Positions 44,233 to 56,999 of a DNA stretch of 64,000 bases are shown here, piece by piece. This DNA is from Gonatopus flavifemur (lineage: Eukaryota > Arthropoda > Insecta > Hymenoptera > Dryinidae): positions 9,796,001 through 9,860,000 of the forward strand of contig JAFFJZ010000003.1 of NCBI GenBank assembly GCA_018340375.1, in the 5' to 3' direction. The notes under the pieces are model-generated. The model was not told the DNA's origin. It searched no databases and saw only the letters and a program-made list of their open reading frames with translations. A program made the position numbers and the translations under genes. Position 1 is the stretch's first letter, and every line of letters starts with the position of its first letter.

Positions 44233-46798
44233 TGAACTTTTTGGGCAAAATCATACAGAATATCTCCCGATTTTCGTATTGCACTGAAGTTTCGTGATCG
44301 GATGATTTGTTTCGTGATCCAATCAAATTGATCGTGATGAAACTTTGATCATGTTGGATGTGTATATCGAAATCGTAACAACTTCATTTGTTCGATTGTT
44401 AGAATTTCAAACTTGGTACCTTATTTAGAATATTGATAGAACAGAATGATTAACACAATTCTCCAGAGAGATTCATCCAACGGGGATCCCCTGGCAATTT
44501 CAAAGCGGGGAGTACAGTTGAGTGAGATTGACAAACATCATGCTTCGTAAATTACATCAGTTAATTCTGGCGCATGTGAGATATTTGTCCCGTTAGTATT
44601 AATTATAACCCAAATATTTAGAGATACGTCGATATAAATAGCATTTCACTTGAATTGAAGTTTCTTTGGATCGAAATAACTATAAATTCATAAGAATTAA
44701 CAGATTCAAAATTATTTCAGTACATTTATCAATTTTATTTGTACAGATAAAACAGTTAGTCCTTCTAAAATGCTGTACACAAAACAAAATTGATATCAAA
44801 ATAAGAGCGACCCTCTCATTTTGAGACAACTTCTCCTCTGATATATTGTATCAAAAGTATTCGAGAGGAGGATTCGTCTTTGTGGTAAAAGAATTTTCAT
44901 TTGTTCGATTTTCTTCTTTCTTTTTGAGAATACTTTCAATCGTAGAGACATGGTCTCAACTGAAGAAGAAAAAAAACACAGTTGTAAACGTTCCACTGGC
45001 TCCCATGTGAAACACCGATCATTTTAACTTCTTTCTCGTAATGCGAGCTTTAGATTATTCAGTACTGGCAACTCTGAAAATAGTGCTGAGCCAGTATCAG
45101 ACGGTGTTTTCATTCCATTGAACTTTGAATTTTGAAACATCCCTGCTATGTACGTTACATATCAATTTATATTTATTGTAAAACCAGATTCCACACTGAG
45201 AACAATTAATTCACATAAAGTCATATTTTCCTTCGTAAGCCAAAGACATTAAACGTTTCCGACTGTCATTGCTTTCGATTCCTGATCAAGATCAGATTTT
45301 TAATATTTACATATATTTGAAATTTTTGAGATTGAAAAATTCATTATACTTCTCTCATTTACACATTCTAGATGAAATTTTTGTGTACGTGCAACAACAA
45401 TGCGTAGAATATTGCTTCTGTTCGTATGACCGTGCACGATAATTGCTACGATCTTGCCAGCAATTCGTCACCCATCACGAGTTCTTGGCATGTGGTTAAC
45501 ATCTTTTTCGCTTGCCTACACTACACTATCGCTCTTAGTTTACATCTTCATTTACATTCAAATCTGTGCTCTTTATTAAACCAAAATTTCAATGTGAAAT
45601 TCTGAATGAAATGCTCTCTAGTTATAAAATATCGTTAAAAAGTAACGAATAAGTTATTCGATAACACACTCGTAAGCGTATACTCTTTGCCGTGTACACA
45701 AAGAATAATCTACTGTTAATTGTGCTATCTCACGAGAATGATTTTGGTGCATCGTTTTGAGTTTTATCATCAATGATAAGACATGAATATTTTCTGTGTT
45801 CACAATTTCGTAAGCTTCGAAAATATTTGACCTTTTTTATCTCCCTAATATATACATATATGTTTTGATTGTTTATCAGAATTCAGAAATCTATACTTAT
45901 AAATTGTTGTTTCGAATCGTGAGTAAAGCACAGCAGAAAAAACGTTGAATGTACATGTACATCAACACGTTTCTTGAACGTTATCCAAAAATCTCCCAAC
46001 TACTTCCCAATCAAATGATATTATTCACCATAATAGTTTTTCCTGGAAATTATTTCTTGGATACAAGAGAAATAATCAACATAGGATTTCCATCAAGCTC
46101 TATAAAAGGAAATTGTTCATCGTATTAGTGCATGAACGTGCACATGTATTACGAATTACACACATGACAAATTTCACATATTGTTCCCGTTCATTTTCAC
46201 GCCCAAATTGTTTCATTGTTCATCCACTGCAGGCGATTAACAACAAATAGCGATAGAGAGAATCTATTCCTCCTGTTGTCACAAAGTATTATTGATGTGG
46301 TGCGTGAAATAATTTATATCTTACGAATAATGTGCACTCAAACGAACTTCCTCTTGAATTCTAATGAAAATCCTTTTGAGCTTTCAAGGTCAAAATTGAG
46401 TTCAAGTGTATCAACGGTGTTGAATGGGTTTTTTATTTGTTTTGTAGGTATGCGGATGGGATGAACAATTTCAAAACATTTTGAATACTTTCAAAAAGTC
46501 GAGAAATATAGGTCTCTGACAGGGTCTGTGAATGCATCTCTGTGTCTCTTTGTTCGTTTGAACAAATTTTATGGTTCACGATAGCTTTTCGGGATGTACT
46601 GATTCGAATGATTCTATTTACAATAGGTGTGTTCGTTTCAGTGAGGATTCAAAGTTTATCGAAGTTAGTATTAATGCGTTTTCAAAGTATGGTTTCCGTG
46701 TGGCGTCAACAATTGTTTTATATTTATACATGATTTGTTCCTGTCTGACCGACTTATGGAACTCTCCTATTGAGTGTGCTAGGAGAATCTCCGTTGAA

Positions 46799-46986
46799 TA
46801 CATGGGAAACAAATTTTTCAGTGCGACAGCTATAATTATTGATTAGCTGCCACAGCGAGACTTCGTAGCTGTAACAGCTACATTTCTCGTTGTTGCAACT
46901 GACCTGAATAGCCTTGATATTTAAAAAATAACTCTCGTAGCTAATTTTCGGCTATACAAATATTAGCAAATCGTTTTTCCTCGTAC
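46799..46986. repeat. Foldback family B, copy 2
   Basis: It contains TAGCTGCCACAGC, GTAGCTGTAACAGCTAC and GTAGCTAATTTTCGGCTATAC, then TTTTTCCTCGTA at its end. It aligns to the right half of the 40.3-kb copy. Confidence 0.5.
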
Positions 46987-48479
46987 AGATTTATTTTTAC
47001 CTGGGAATGGATATAATTATCCTATAGACCTGACTATGTGAAGAAAATTCCATATAAAGCTCCATTGAATCTTCATTCTTGCATAGAGATTGTGTTTAAA
47101 CTTGTTACTAATAACTTTGTAATAATATTAATTAAGTTGATATGGAGATTATTTTTTAATCCTTCCACTGTCAAGACTTTTCAATTCATTCTGCTGTAAC
47201 TTGTTCTAACTTCAAGGTTTGAAAAGCGCTAATGCCCATTGAAAAAGATTATTAGAAAATGTTATCAACACTGTCTATTGTTGTTGTAATCAAAAATAAT
47301 TATTAAGATAAACTCAGGGAGTTCATTTTTGTATAGGTCACCCGTATTTGATTCTAGTCAGGATCTTGAAAGGTGCGCCTTATTCTGGATTAACTCAATA
47401 TATAATAAACCTAGATATGAGAGATCGTTTTCAAGTTTTTCTCTAATATCCTTTCTGAAGATTAAAAAAATTCTCTAGTATTCTCACTTGAGATTTCAAG
47501 CATTTGGAACGTTTCTCAAGGAAATGAATTAATTTAATTAAAATAATTAAACCAACTGCGTTCAAATGAAATTCAGATCGATGAAAACACGGTTGTTCGT
47601 TTGTCGTTGGATCACGATTAAATGAAATCAGCTTGAGTTAAAGATAGTTGGATCCTTGTGAGAGCGGTTATAAACTTTGGAGTTCCTTAACGCCACTTAC
47701 GAGTAACTGGGTAAGTTTGAGATAGTGTGAAGTTTAGAAACATGGGATTCGAGGATTTCGTTCGAATACAAATTAAAATATTTGTTCAATTAACGTTACA
47801 ACGAATCCAGGAGAGGTACTTCGAGTATGTACTCTCTCACCCTTTTCCCTCTGTTTCATGTATCCATTCGTACCTACTGAAAAGAATAAACAAGAAGAAC
47901 AAGCATCTCAGAATATATAATCAAATGTTATTGTGAGTAATGACTAATTTTCAATACAAAGAACGTTGTAAATACTTCTTTTCCGGACAAAATATTTTTA
48001 ATTATAGTAATTAACTCTCTCAACGTGGATCGTACGTCACCGATACAAATCAAGTTTGAAAACAACTATTCTCAATACTGAGATACCGAGATGTAAACTC
48101 AATACTAACCCACTTCACTTCAGGAGAACTTATCCCAATTTGACTGAAAAAATGGGGAGAATTGTGCATTTTTAATCCATTCGTCCACGCACAATTCGAT
48201 CATCGCACTCGATCATTCGTTCTTTTCCTCTTACATTTGAATTATTCGAATCGAACTGTCACAGAGTCCAAACCGATAATGGAATATTAATTGGATAAAT
48301 TTATAGCGTCAATCGAGAGGAAATCTAATCGTAACACGGTATCGGTTGGAAAAGTTACATCTCCGACAGAAGAGGGAAGGGATATATAGAACAGGTATGT
48401 AAAATTCTCATTCATCCGACATGAATTGAACACAGTTTCGCACGCGTGGCCATCACAGGTCTATACAAATGCACATGTA

Positions 48480-48610
48480 ACAAAGGATTAAATGCATGAC
48501 AGGGTCGTACCCGTTATACTCAACGAATTTCACGCTCAGATAGTTCACCGCTGATCAACCGACGACTGTCGACTCGCAGCGAAATGCGAGACTAAACGAC
48601 ATGATTATTG
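48480..48610 (-). promoter_or_regulatory. GC-richer block, possible PMCA promoter or 5' exon
   Basis: A patch that is clearly less AT-rich than its surroundings, with CTCGCA-6 nt-TGCGAG hairpin symmetry and repeated GTCGAC/AGTCG blocks. The minus strand has an initiator-like GACAGTCGTCGGTTG. No decisive promoter element is present. Confidence 0.2.
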
Positions 48611-50660
48611 ATAATATATAGAGAGAAAGAGAGAGCGAACGGTGATACTTCGCAAACATAATTTCGATACATTATCTTTTGAGATACTCGCATCGTTATC
48701 TCAATATAAATTCAACTGCGACCATGTAATTTCAAATATTTCAGAACCAAGACACCCTGGTTGAAAGAATTCATAGAATCTTTTATAGAATTCAAAGACA
48801 TGAATCTTAATGAGATTTGGCAAGAATCAATGGTTGTTTTTATCCAGGGGCAGCGATGGAAATGGAACGAAATTAATTACATCGAAAATAGTTTTCAAAG
48901 GACTTCCTCGGATTGTAAAATACGAAAACTGACTTGATTAACTTATTCTGAATTTCCAGAAAGTTTTTACCGTAAGAGTTGCTTCTTGCAGTATCAGCAA
49001 CAATTCATATGACAGGAATAAAAAATTAAATGAAAAAAGTTGGAGAGAAAAAAACTAAATATAAAGGAAAGAAGATTGCTTGGATGTGTGTTCTGATATG
49101 AAGAGAGAGGTAATAATGGAAGGTAAAATTGAATGAAAAAGTGGCGAGGCAAGGCCAAGGTTGTAGTTTGAGAAGAAAAAAGATTGCGCAAGATGTGAGA
49201 GAGGTGTTAGCGTTGGAAAGAAATGAAATGGTCGACGGAAGAAAGAAGCTGGTAAAAAGTTGCATAAAATCATTTGAGGAAAAACAATGTGACATCAGAG
49301 GAAAAGAGGACAATTTTATTTTCAAATAAACGGGAAACTGTAATGGTTATTCTAAGATCGTTTATTAGAACTAGGTGTACCATTTATGATGTAGTTCACA
49401 GTTCGAAAAATGAAGAATTCGATAAAAGAATTAATATAAGTCGATATTGCTTTGAATTTCCCTTGCGAGAATGGATTTTAGCGTTTGTAAGGCTTTGATA
49501 GGTCTTTGTGAGGGACTTGCAGGACCTGGTAAGGCCTTGTGACTCCCCAGAGGATTATCAAAATGATTTTTGATATACCAAAAGAAAGGCAGCTATTTGG
49601 TCAATCAATAATAATAAATTTGTCATTCTTGAAGGTTGAGAGTTCACTCGAAATGATTTTGTTGAAATGAATTTTCTGATTCACTGTATAGGAGAAATTT
49701 CAAGACGAGATTCATGTACTAAATTTCAATTATACTCTCATAGTGGAACATCAGTAACACTGACTAAGCTCACTACTTTGTTTTTATACGCTTTCACCGT
49801 CCGAATTTTATGTATTTTCATCTCAAAATCCAATGAATCTTGAACGTGTAAATTTCATTATCACGTGATGAACCGATGTATCGAATTGACAGTCATATCA
49901 TAAAAACAATGAACTTGCACATATGAAATGATGAGTCATCGAATCAATTTTATAATCTAAGTTTTTTATTAAGAATTTTTGTTGTCACGATGAATATGGT
50001 AATCTAAAATCATATGGATTAAGAAATTTCTCCGGCTGACATTTTATAAAAACCCGACAGTTTGCTGGGTGAAGAATATATTTTTCTGCAAAAATGAAAA
50101 TACACTAATAATTGGATACTTTAGATAATTCAAATTATGTTATTAGTATATAAAATCTCATATCGAAATTTTGTTATTTATCTTGTAAACTTTCCTTGTA
50201 AGCCATATGATTATTGTAAAAATCGATCATTCTAAAACCATCAAGGATGCTGGTATCTTCCGAAGTGTAATCTCGTTAAATTTGGATTCTTGATTGGACT
50301 GTCAGTGCATAATGGATTATACTACAAAATTATAAACAAAGCGAATTTAGAAGCTGCGAATAAATCCCATTGAGTATATATGCTGATATCATGTTTGATA
50401 ATATGTATCAAATTCAAAATTGCGTGGAAAGATTGAGAAACTTACACTGATTCGATTAAATGTTTCTTCATCTAAAATCCCTCGTAGAAAGTTGACGTAT
50501 AAAAAAGTCTTTTATTCAGAAATGATTTCACGTAAGCATTTGAAAAGTAGAACACTTTCCTCAATGTATGAGTTCTATTGTTGAATTACATAAGTTATGC
50601 CCAACTTAAGTGGGTCTATTCGGAAGAACTGTGCTTGATATGAAAACTATATTAAATTGG

Positions 50661-50884
50661 ACACTAAAAACCTACGATTCTCCACGTGATTATGTTGTAA
50701 AAATTACCGTGAAATTTCAGTAATCGAAGGACAAGTGAAAATTCTTCGAAAAATTACTGTGCAGCTTGTAAAAATGAGTGAATTTCTAAACAGGTGAACG
50801 CACAGTAATATTTTGCAAAATTTTTACTTGTCCCTCGATCTCTGGAATTTCACAGTAATTTTTCAAATAAAATTCTTTCAGTGT
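50661..50884. repeat. Foldback element with 63-bp arms
   Basis: Left arm 50699-50762 (AAAAATTACCGTGAAATTTC, then GAAGGACAAGTGAAAA) and right arm 50800-50864 are complements at about 80 percent. The outer right end reads TTTCAGTGTGC and the outer left end GGACACTAAAA. Confidence 0.6.
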
Positions 50885-50933
50885 GCATGCCCTAAAGAAT
50901 CTTCATATTTCTGTGTATCAACTGATACGGAAT

Positions 50934-51053
50934 AACGGAAAAAAAAATTCGCTGTGACAGCGAAATCTGATTTGCTCTAACAGTGAATTTTCTGCTGTAA
51001 AAGTAATCTATTTGCCATGACAGCGATTTTTCAGTTACGACAGTGAAAAATGT
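50934..51053. repeat. Foldback family B-like element, copy 3
   Basis: AACGGAAAAAAAAATTCGCT then GTGACAGCG, with later ATGACAGCGATTTTTCAG and ACGACAGTGAAAAATGTC. It repeats the GCTGTGACAGC core seen at 40.3 and 46.8 kb. Confidence 0.45.
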
Positions 51054-54000
51054 CAAGTTCAGCTGAATTTATTGGCTATTCCCCTAGAAAATTTTTACTT
51101 GTTAATTTCCATAAGCTTGCAAAATTTCCATGTTTTTTGCAATTTTTTTTCTCTGCATATCTGCAATTTGCAAATGTGAAATTTCGAAGACAATTCGATA
51201 TTTTTGGAATTTTAGAATCAGTGACAGAAATTCTGTGTTGCGTTGAACAAAAAATGTGTTCAATGAACGTTGATTCCGAATTCTTGAAATGAAAAAATTG
51301 ATCAAAAATCGAGTGAATGAAACATGGGTGCGTCGGTTGACCATTTTTTCCAACAAGAAGTCTTTCAACGCGTTTAATGAACTCGCATACTTTGATTGCA
51401 AGTTCTTATCGTTATCAAGATGAATTTTATCAATACGAGTTCGCGGATGATCGAGTTCGTCTAAAAAGATTATGTCATTTATGTAACGGTTGGGACACCG
51501 TGGAAGTACTTAACATTCTTAAGTGCTTCTTCTGGTCATTGTGAGAGATTTCGAAATTTTTATCAATTCATTCGCTGCTGTGAGTTCATTTTTTTTCCAC
51601 TTGAAGAAACGCGCGATAATGAAATATTTGGATTCAAAGCGCTTGATAAATGCAACTTATCTGATTTTTGAAATCAGTGCATTTTTATCTGCGTTCTGTT
51701 CATTGTACGTGGATTCACATTTATATAATAAAAAATAGTCATTTCGTTTATATTATTCAACACTGTTGAATTGAGAATGGAAATGTCCGAATGAAAAAAA
51801 CGAATAAGAATACTCGATGAAAAGATCCCGTGAGTATGTTTACATCTTATTCAGCATATTCAGTGTTATGAGAACTGGAATATCGCTTTCTTGTGTCGTA
51901 AAAGAACAGGGACAAGTCCTTTGAAAAAAGCACTTCAAATCTGAACAGCTGAATTCAAATTAGTTTGGATTTTGAAATGTCAATTATACCTCAATCCAGT
52001 ACATATGAATTTAATACTCCTCGATTCAATCCCGTGAGATTTTGTATATTCAAAATTAATCAATTTTCAATCTGAATTGAATTCAATATTGGGGGTGAAT
52101 TTGAGTTCAATTAGTTCTAGTTTGAAACGAATTCAATTTCTTGTACCATATGAATCCAGAAATATCTATCGAATCAATTGCCATTCTTCATTCACTGATA
52201 TTTTCAATGAGCTATCAAATATTGATGTATTCCGAGTTCACAATTCGTGGTACATAATCTATCCGGTGAAAGAATGAAAGCTAACTACATGAATTTTAAC
52301 TTCATGCGTATGTTGAATTCAACAGAAATTTCATTCAGTGAAATCACGTATTGTATTCCAATCTGGAATATTATTCAACAAAATCAGCTTTCCTCGCTCA
52401 ATCGAATATCTGGTATTTCGGCATCATATTTCGTTTTATCAAGGAGATGTTTATTGGAATGAAATACACCATATTCAAATAAATATTTCGTGATATCATA
52501 GTAATGCTTTTAAATATCACCCAAATATATCAGTTAAATTCAAATGCAATGCGTTTCAATTTATTCCTATCGGTGATGGGGAATCTTTGAATAGGATCGA
52601 TCTTCTTTTTTACATAGAACATATATAATTTTTATAGATTTCAATAAAAATTCGATACTTTTTGTATAAAAGAAGGATCAATCGTTTCCAAGAATACCAT
52701 TGCAAATTCAGCGTGGGAATTAATTTCTTCACATTTTATGCAACATATTCACATTTCGAACACATTTTCACTCGATGCGAAGCAGGATAATTATAAAAGA
52801 TCATGAATTTTGGTGTTTTCATAACAATATATCTGAATATTTATCAATTGAATATGTAATAAACATCATAAATGAATCAAAAGCTTCATCAATTCAACAT
52901 ATCCTCACTTGAATAAACTCATTACATTATCTGTATATCATGTCATAAAATAAATTCACATAATTTCACTAGAAAATTCTGAAAGTCGAACATACTATTG
53001 TGTTACCTCTTTTGTAGATATTTGATTGATATTTACAGGAAGATCGACAATGCCCATACACTTTTCTTCTCTTTTATTGAAAATACACTTTAACCAACTC
53101 GATTCATTGCACATCACTTGATTATAACCATTGTAATCACATACGTTCTTCTTCATTGAGAATAATCACTGTTATGACGACATGTAACATTGTTGGAGAT
53201 CACAAATCACAGGCAGGAAAAGTTAGAAATATGCTCACATACAGTAAGTTTATATACACTCAACCATCATTATATTACGTTACAAATGTCCTCAATCACT
53301 CTGAGGACAACCTGTACTTTTAAACAATTTTATAAAGATATTGATTGTACTTGTTATACTTGTAAGGACTGTGTTGATTCATGAATCCCATCAACACGAT
53401 ACTGTGATATGTATGATTTGTATTGTGCTCTCTTTTTAAAATGCGGCATCTTAAATATATGTGTATATAATGAATAGATATATGGATTGGTAGATGGATA
53501 GATAACTTAGAAGCAGTACTATTCTGCGACCTTCTTGCGTGGCACACGAGTGTGCCTGTACAGATAATGAGAACTCAGTAGATCTCAAGATACGAAGACC
53601 CAAGTCTGAGTAGGTGGTGGGATTTCTCTTTTTCTTGGTTGGGTGGTATCACGAGAGCATTGATAACACGCTGAAATTAAGTACCGTGTAAACGTTAGGA
53701 AGTCCGACGTCTATCTATGCGAGTGTATCGTGAAGATAGTTTTATATGTTTTGACGTCAATATGATACGTATACGAAGTACAAACCGACCGTGTGCAATC
53801 AAAAAAAGAATACCAAGTATGGAAAGAATGAAAGTTCATTTGGATCAGTTAATAATATAATTACCGCGTAAAGATGTATTAATTAAATCATATTACTCGG
53901 ATACTTGGAATATATTTCTACTGGAAACTTTATCGTTGTACGTATATAATTCTGCTCAATGATATCCACGTTTGAAGAACAAACCAGACGGAAAAAGTGT

Positions 54001-55649
54001 AAATGAATCCAGAATTAAGACAGAAAGTGAGTCATTCCTTTACTGTATTGTATCGTTAATACTGAAATACAAAAAAAAAATTATACACAAATCATTATTA
54101 TTCTCACACTGAAACTCAACAGGGGAACCGAATGAATCAACAATTGAATAAATGCATGATTTATTTGATCAAAGAAATAACATGCAAATCGATTATATCA
54201 TGTCTAAATTTATAAAAGAGTTGTGTCATGAGACATTAAACGGATCAGGGGAATAGGTTCTAAATGACGATAAAATTATTATTCAAAAAAGAATTCTTCT
54301 ATTGATGCAGTATTTTTTATCTACGAGCAATCTCGATTCTGACAACGACTCGTTGATGAACTATCATTATTCATTCATGTATGAATCACTCCTTTATTCT
54401 TATCACATTTGAATACTTTCACGTAACACTTTCTACAGACATTGGCTTAGGTTGACGTTTTACAAAAGGAAATGAGAGAAGAAAACAAGTGTAACGCGAT
54501 CAAGAATCTCTACATTTATCGTAGTGTATTATGTACGTCGTGTGTTGTTACTATCAAGATACGTTGCGAATGAATACCAAATGGAATTGCTCCTAGCACT
54601 GATCTAAATAGGTTTATTCAGTTGTATAGTACTTGTAGAATTAATGGATAAGCTGATGAATAATTCAGAGAAAATTCTTGAAATGCTCACATAGTTTTAT
54701 CAATTATTATAGTTTCAAAAGTGTTCATTAGGAACTCAGTTTGAATCGCGTGATATACCAATGAGGTCTCATGTTGCGTAGAATTGAGTTAATGTGTTTT
54801 ACGCGAGATGTGAATCACGCACACTCTTATATACCTGATGTACAAATATGGGATATGTATTTACGTCATAACGATGAGATATCGATAATTTTATCATTCT
54901 CCTACGAAAATTTTATCACGTACTTAGAACACAAGAGAAAACATGTTTATGAGAAAATGAACCTTCGAGAAGTGACGCCAGGCTGATGGTTATTACGAAT
55001 TGTCGAAATAGGCCCCGGGAAACATTAGTATGTCAGATATATGCCTCAGAATAGAGGATCGATATGTTTCAATTGAAACCATGAACTTTTTATATGAAAG
55101 AAGAATCGCCATCACTAGATTGAATGAACTTCGTCCTCAAGTTAATTTCAACTGTTGTTGAAAAGAAGAAACAATTAGTACCATCTAGAATCCTACAAGG
55201 AAGTAGCTGGTTCCAAATTGGAAATGAGGACAGAAAATAAACTTCGACAATTGAAAAAGTTGAATTACAATAGATTTTCCTTTGAAGTGTGAAGTTTGAG
55301 GTTACTAAAATCATGAAATAAAGAAATTAATGTTCTTTTAACTGGTAGTAACTCTCGGATTTATAAATTGGTATAAGCTCTACAATGGAACATCAAAGCG
55401 AATTCGTGAATCCCTTTGTCGTGGCGTATCCTCTGGAGAAGGGAGAAATCACTCCAATTGTTACAAATCATATAGAGCGGAAACCAATGTATTGGGAAAT
55501 TCCATAATTTATCGAAGATAAATGGACCAATGGATGGATGATAGGTAAAATTATTCCTCTCCCAAGTATAAATCTATCTAATTTCACTAGGTTTTTTCGC
55601 TCAAGCTCAGATTCATCTAACGAAGAAAAAAAAACAGAGATCACCGACT

Positions 55650-55988
55650 TCAGACATTTTGAAGTTTTTTGAAATTGGGAAATTCTTTAAGGATTTGAAA
55701 AGAGGTCAGGAAGAATCTTCTTGTAAAATTGATTAGTGACTTTTCATTACTGCCTGAGATTGCTTTTACGTGACTCTTCAGCTCGTCCCCGTAAAGGCTA
55801 CGGGATCGCAATGCAGATAAAGGTCGAGTGCTGGCACAAGAGGGTGAAATTCGGACAAATAGACAACGTATACACTTGGATGGATCAACGTGAATCTCTC
55901 CATCTGTATCTTTCATTGCAATGCGCCTTCGTTGAGAGGACGTAATATAATATCCCTTTGTAATACGTACTTTGAAACTATCTTCCAA
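55650..55988 (-). other. GC-richer 112-codon open stretch, no recognised family
   Basis: Open on the minus strand with an internal ATG (MKDTDGEIHVDPSKCIRCLF). Composition is above the local background at 55740-55960. It includes a CCCGTA-5 nt-TACGGG hairpin. It could be a 5' UTR exon, a decayed element or chance. Confidence 0.15.
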
Positions 55989-56093
55989 AGTGCTGATATC
56001 TGTCTGTTAATTTTTCATTTTATCCACTGTGTTTCCATCAGTTTTCAAATATTTACACGATTTCAATAAAATCTTGGCAGGATGACTGAATGA

Positions 56094-56414
56094 ATGAATG
56101 GTATATATTTTATCTTGATTTTGATATGTTTTTGTAACCTTTTTTTCATTTATTCTGGTTCAGACTCGAGTCATAATTTCCAAGTGTTGACATTTTATCT
56201 AACTTTTATACAAACTCAATCATCTTCGAATGCCACAAATATCAGGGAGATTGAAAAATTCCACATTGTATGGGACCATAGAATTGCGTCACCATTCATC
56301 TTGATCACTTGTCAGCGATGTCGTTGTCTGTCATCACAGCACGAGCCCCTTCGGATTCAATACAAGAATAACTTCCTACATCTGGTTACAAGTTCGTCAA
56401 GAACCCTGATGTAA
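56094..56414 (+). CDS. Small open frame with a signal-peptide-like start (uncertain)
   Basis: ATG to TAA, 106 codons. It starts MNGIYFILILICFCNLFFIY and then becomes polar, with CQRCRC near residues 78-83. I recognise no family. Frames of about this length are expected by chance once or twice in 64 kb of such DNA, so this may be accidental. Confidence 0.12.
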   Translation: MNGIYFILILICFCNLFFIYSGSDSSHNFQVLTFYLTFIQTQSSSNATNIREIEKFHIVWDHRIASPFILITCQRCRCLSSQHEPLRIQYKNNFLHLVTSSSRTLM

Positions 56415-56757
56415 TTCAGGATGAGGAAAGAGCTGGTATTAAATTTGTTTAGTGCACGTAAAGCTGCCTGACTGTTCAATCAGATGAACATGATCGCTGC
56501 ACGACCTTCTCCGAGAGCATTCAAGAGCATTCAAATCTGACAGGACATATCCAAAAATAACTGCAAGTCTTTACGCTGTATAACAGTAGGAAATGAGGAG
56601 AAACTCACGGTGTTTTTCCATCATGCATCATTCTTGCCATAAATATAAGTGCTCCAAAACAAATATAGAACAATTCCAAAATCACATCAAGAAATAATTA
56701 GAATACAAATGTAAATTAAGATGATATCAAGGTGATATGCTTTTGAATCAAGTGACG

Positions 56758-56880
56758 TACACGGAAAAAAAGATGATGTTGGATTTACAACATTTCGTTC
56801 GATCACCATAGAAACCCCTAATATTTCTATGGTGATCGAACGAAACATTGTAAATCCAACTTCATCTTTTTTTCCGTGTA
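56758..56880. repeat. Near-perfect 123-bp hairpin (MITE-like)
   Basis: Two 57-nt arms with three mismatches around a 9-nt loop. Left TACACGGAAAAAAAGATGAT continues through GGATTTACAACATTTCGTTC to CACCATAGAAA. TA dinucleotides bound both ends of CACGG...CCGTG, consistent with a TA target site as in Tc1/mariner-type MITEs. The high arm identity suggests a recent insertion or selection for the hairpin. Confidence 0.8.
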
Positions 56881-56999
56881 GATTTCGACTTTCTAGGTGA
56901 GGATTTATCATTTGCGATGAATGAAATTTGAACGAGCTGTGATAAAAGTGATTGATATCATTTTCAACAAAAATCAACGTTGATCTAGGATAACTTTGA

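Larger units (their letters stand above)
38077..48400. other. Upstream AT-rich DNA, no recognised gene
   Basis: Probably a 5' intron of PMCA, given the apparent acceptor at 38077. It contains the foldback elements listed at 39985, 40313, 40621, 43798, 44054 and 46799. I find no conserved protein frame on either strand. Confidence 0.6.
48611..56700. other. Upstream DNA, 48.6-56.7 kb
   Basis: Mostly AT-rich. It contains a (GA)-rich run near 48621-48636, a purine-rich 300-bp block at 49030-49330, foldbacks at 50661 and 50934, and exon-like GC-richer patches at 53500-53670 and 55700-55960. No protein family is recognised. Confidence 0.5.

Noticed and set aside
49030..49330. Purine-rich block open on both strands
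   Set aside because: The openness follows from strand asymmetry; neither product resembles a protein family.
53600..53690. Similarity of GCTGAAATTAAG to part of 5S rRNA
   Set aside because: The match is only about a dozen bases and the remaining 5S structure and promoter boxes are absent.
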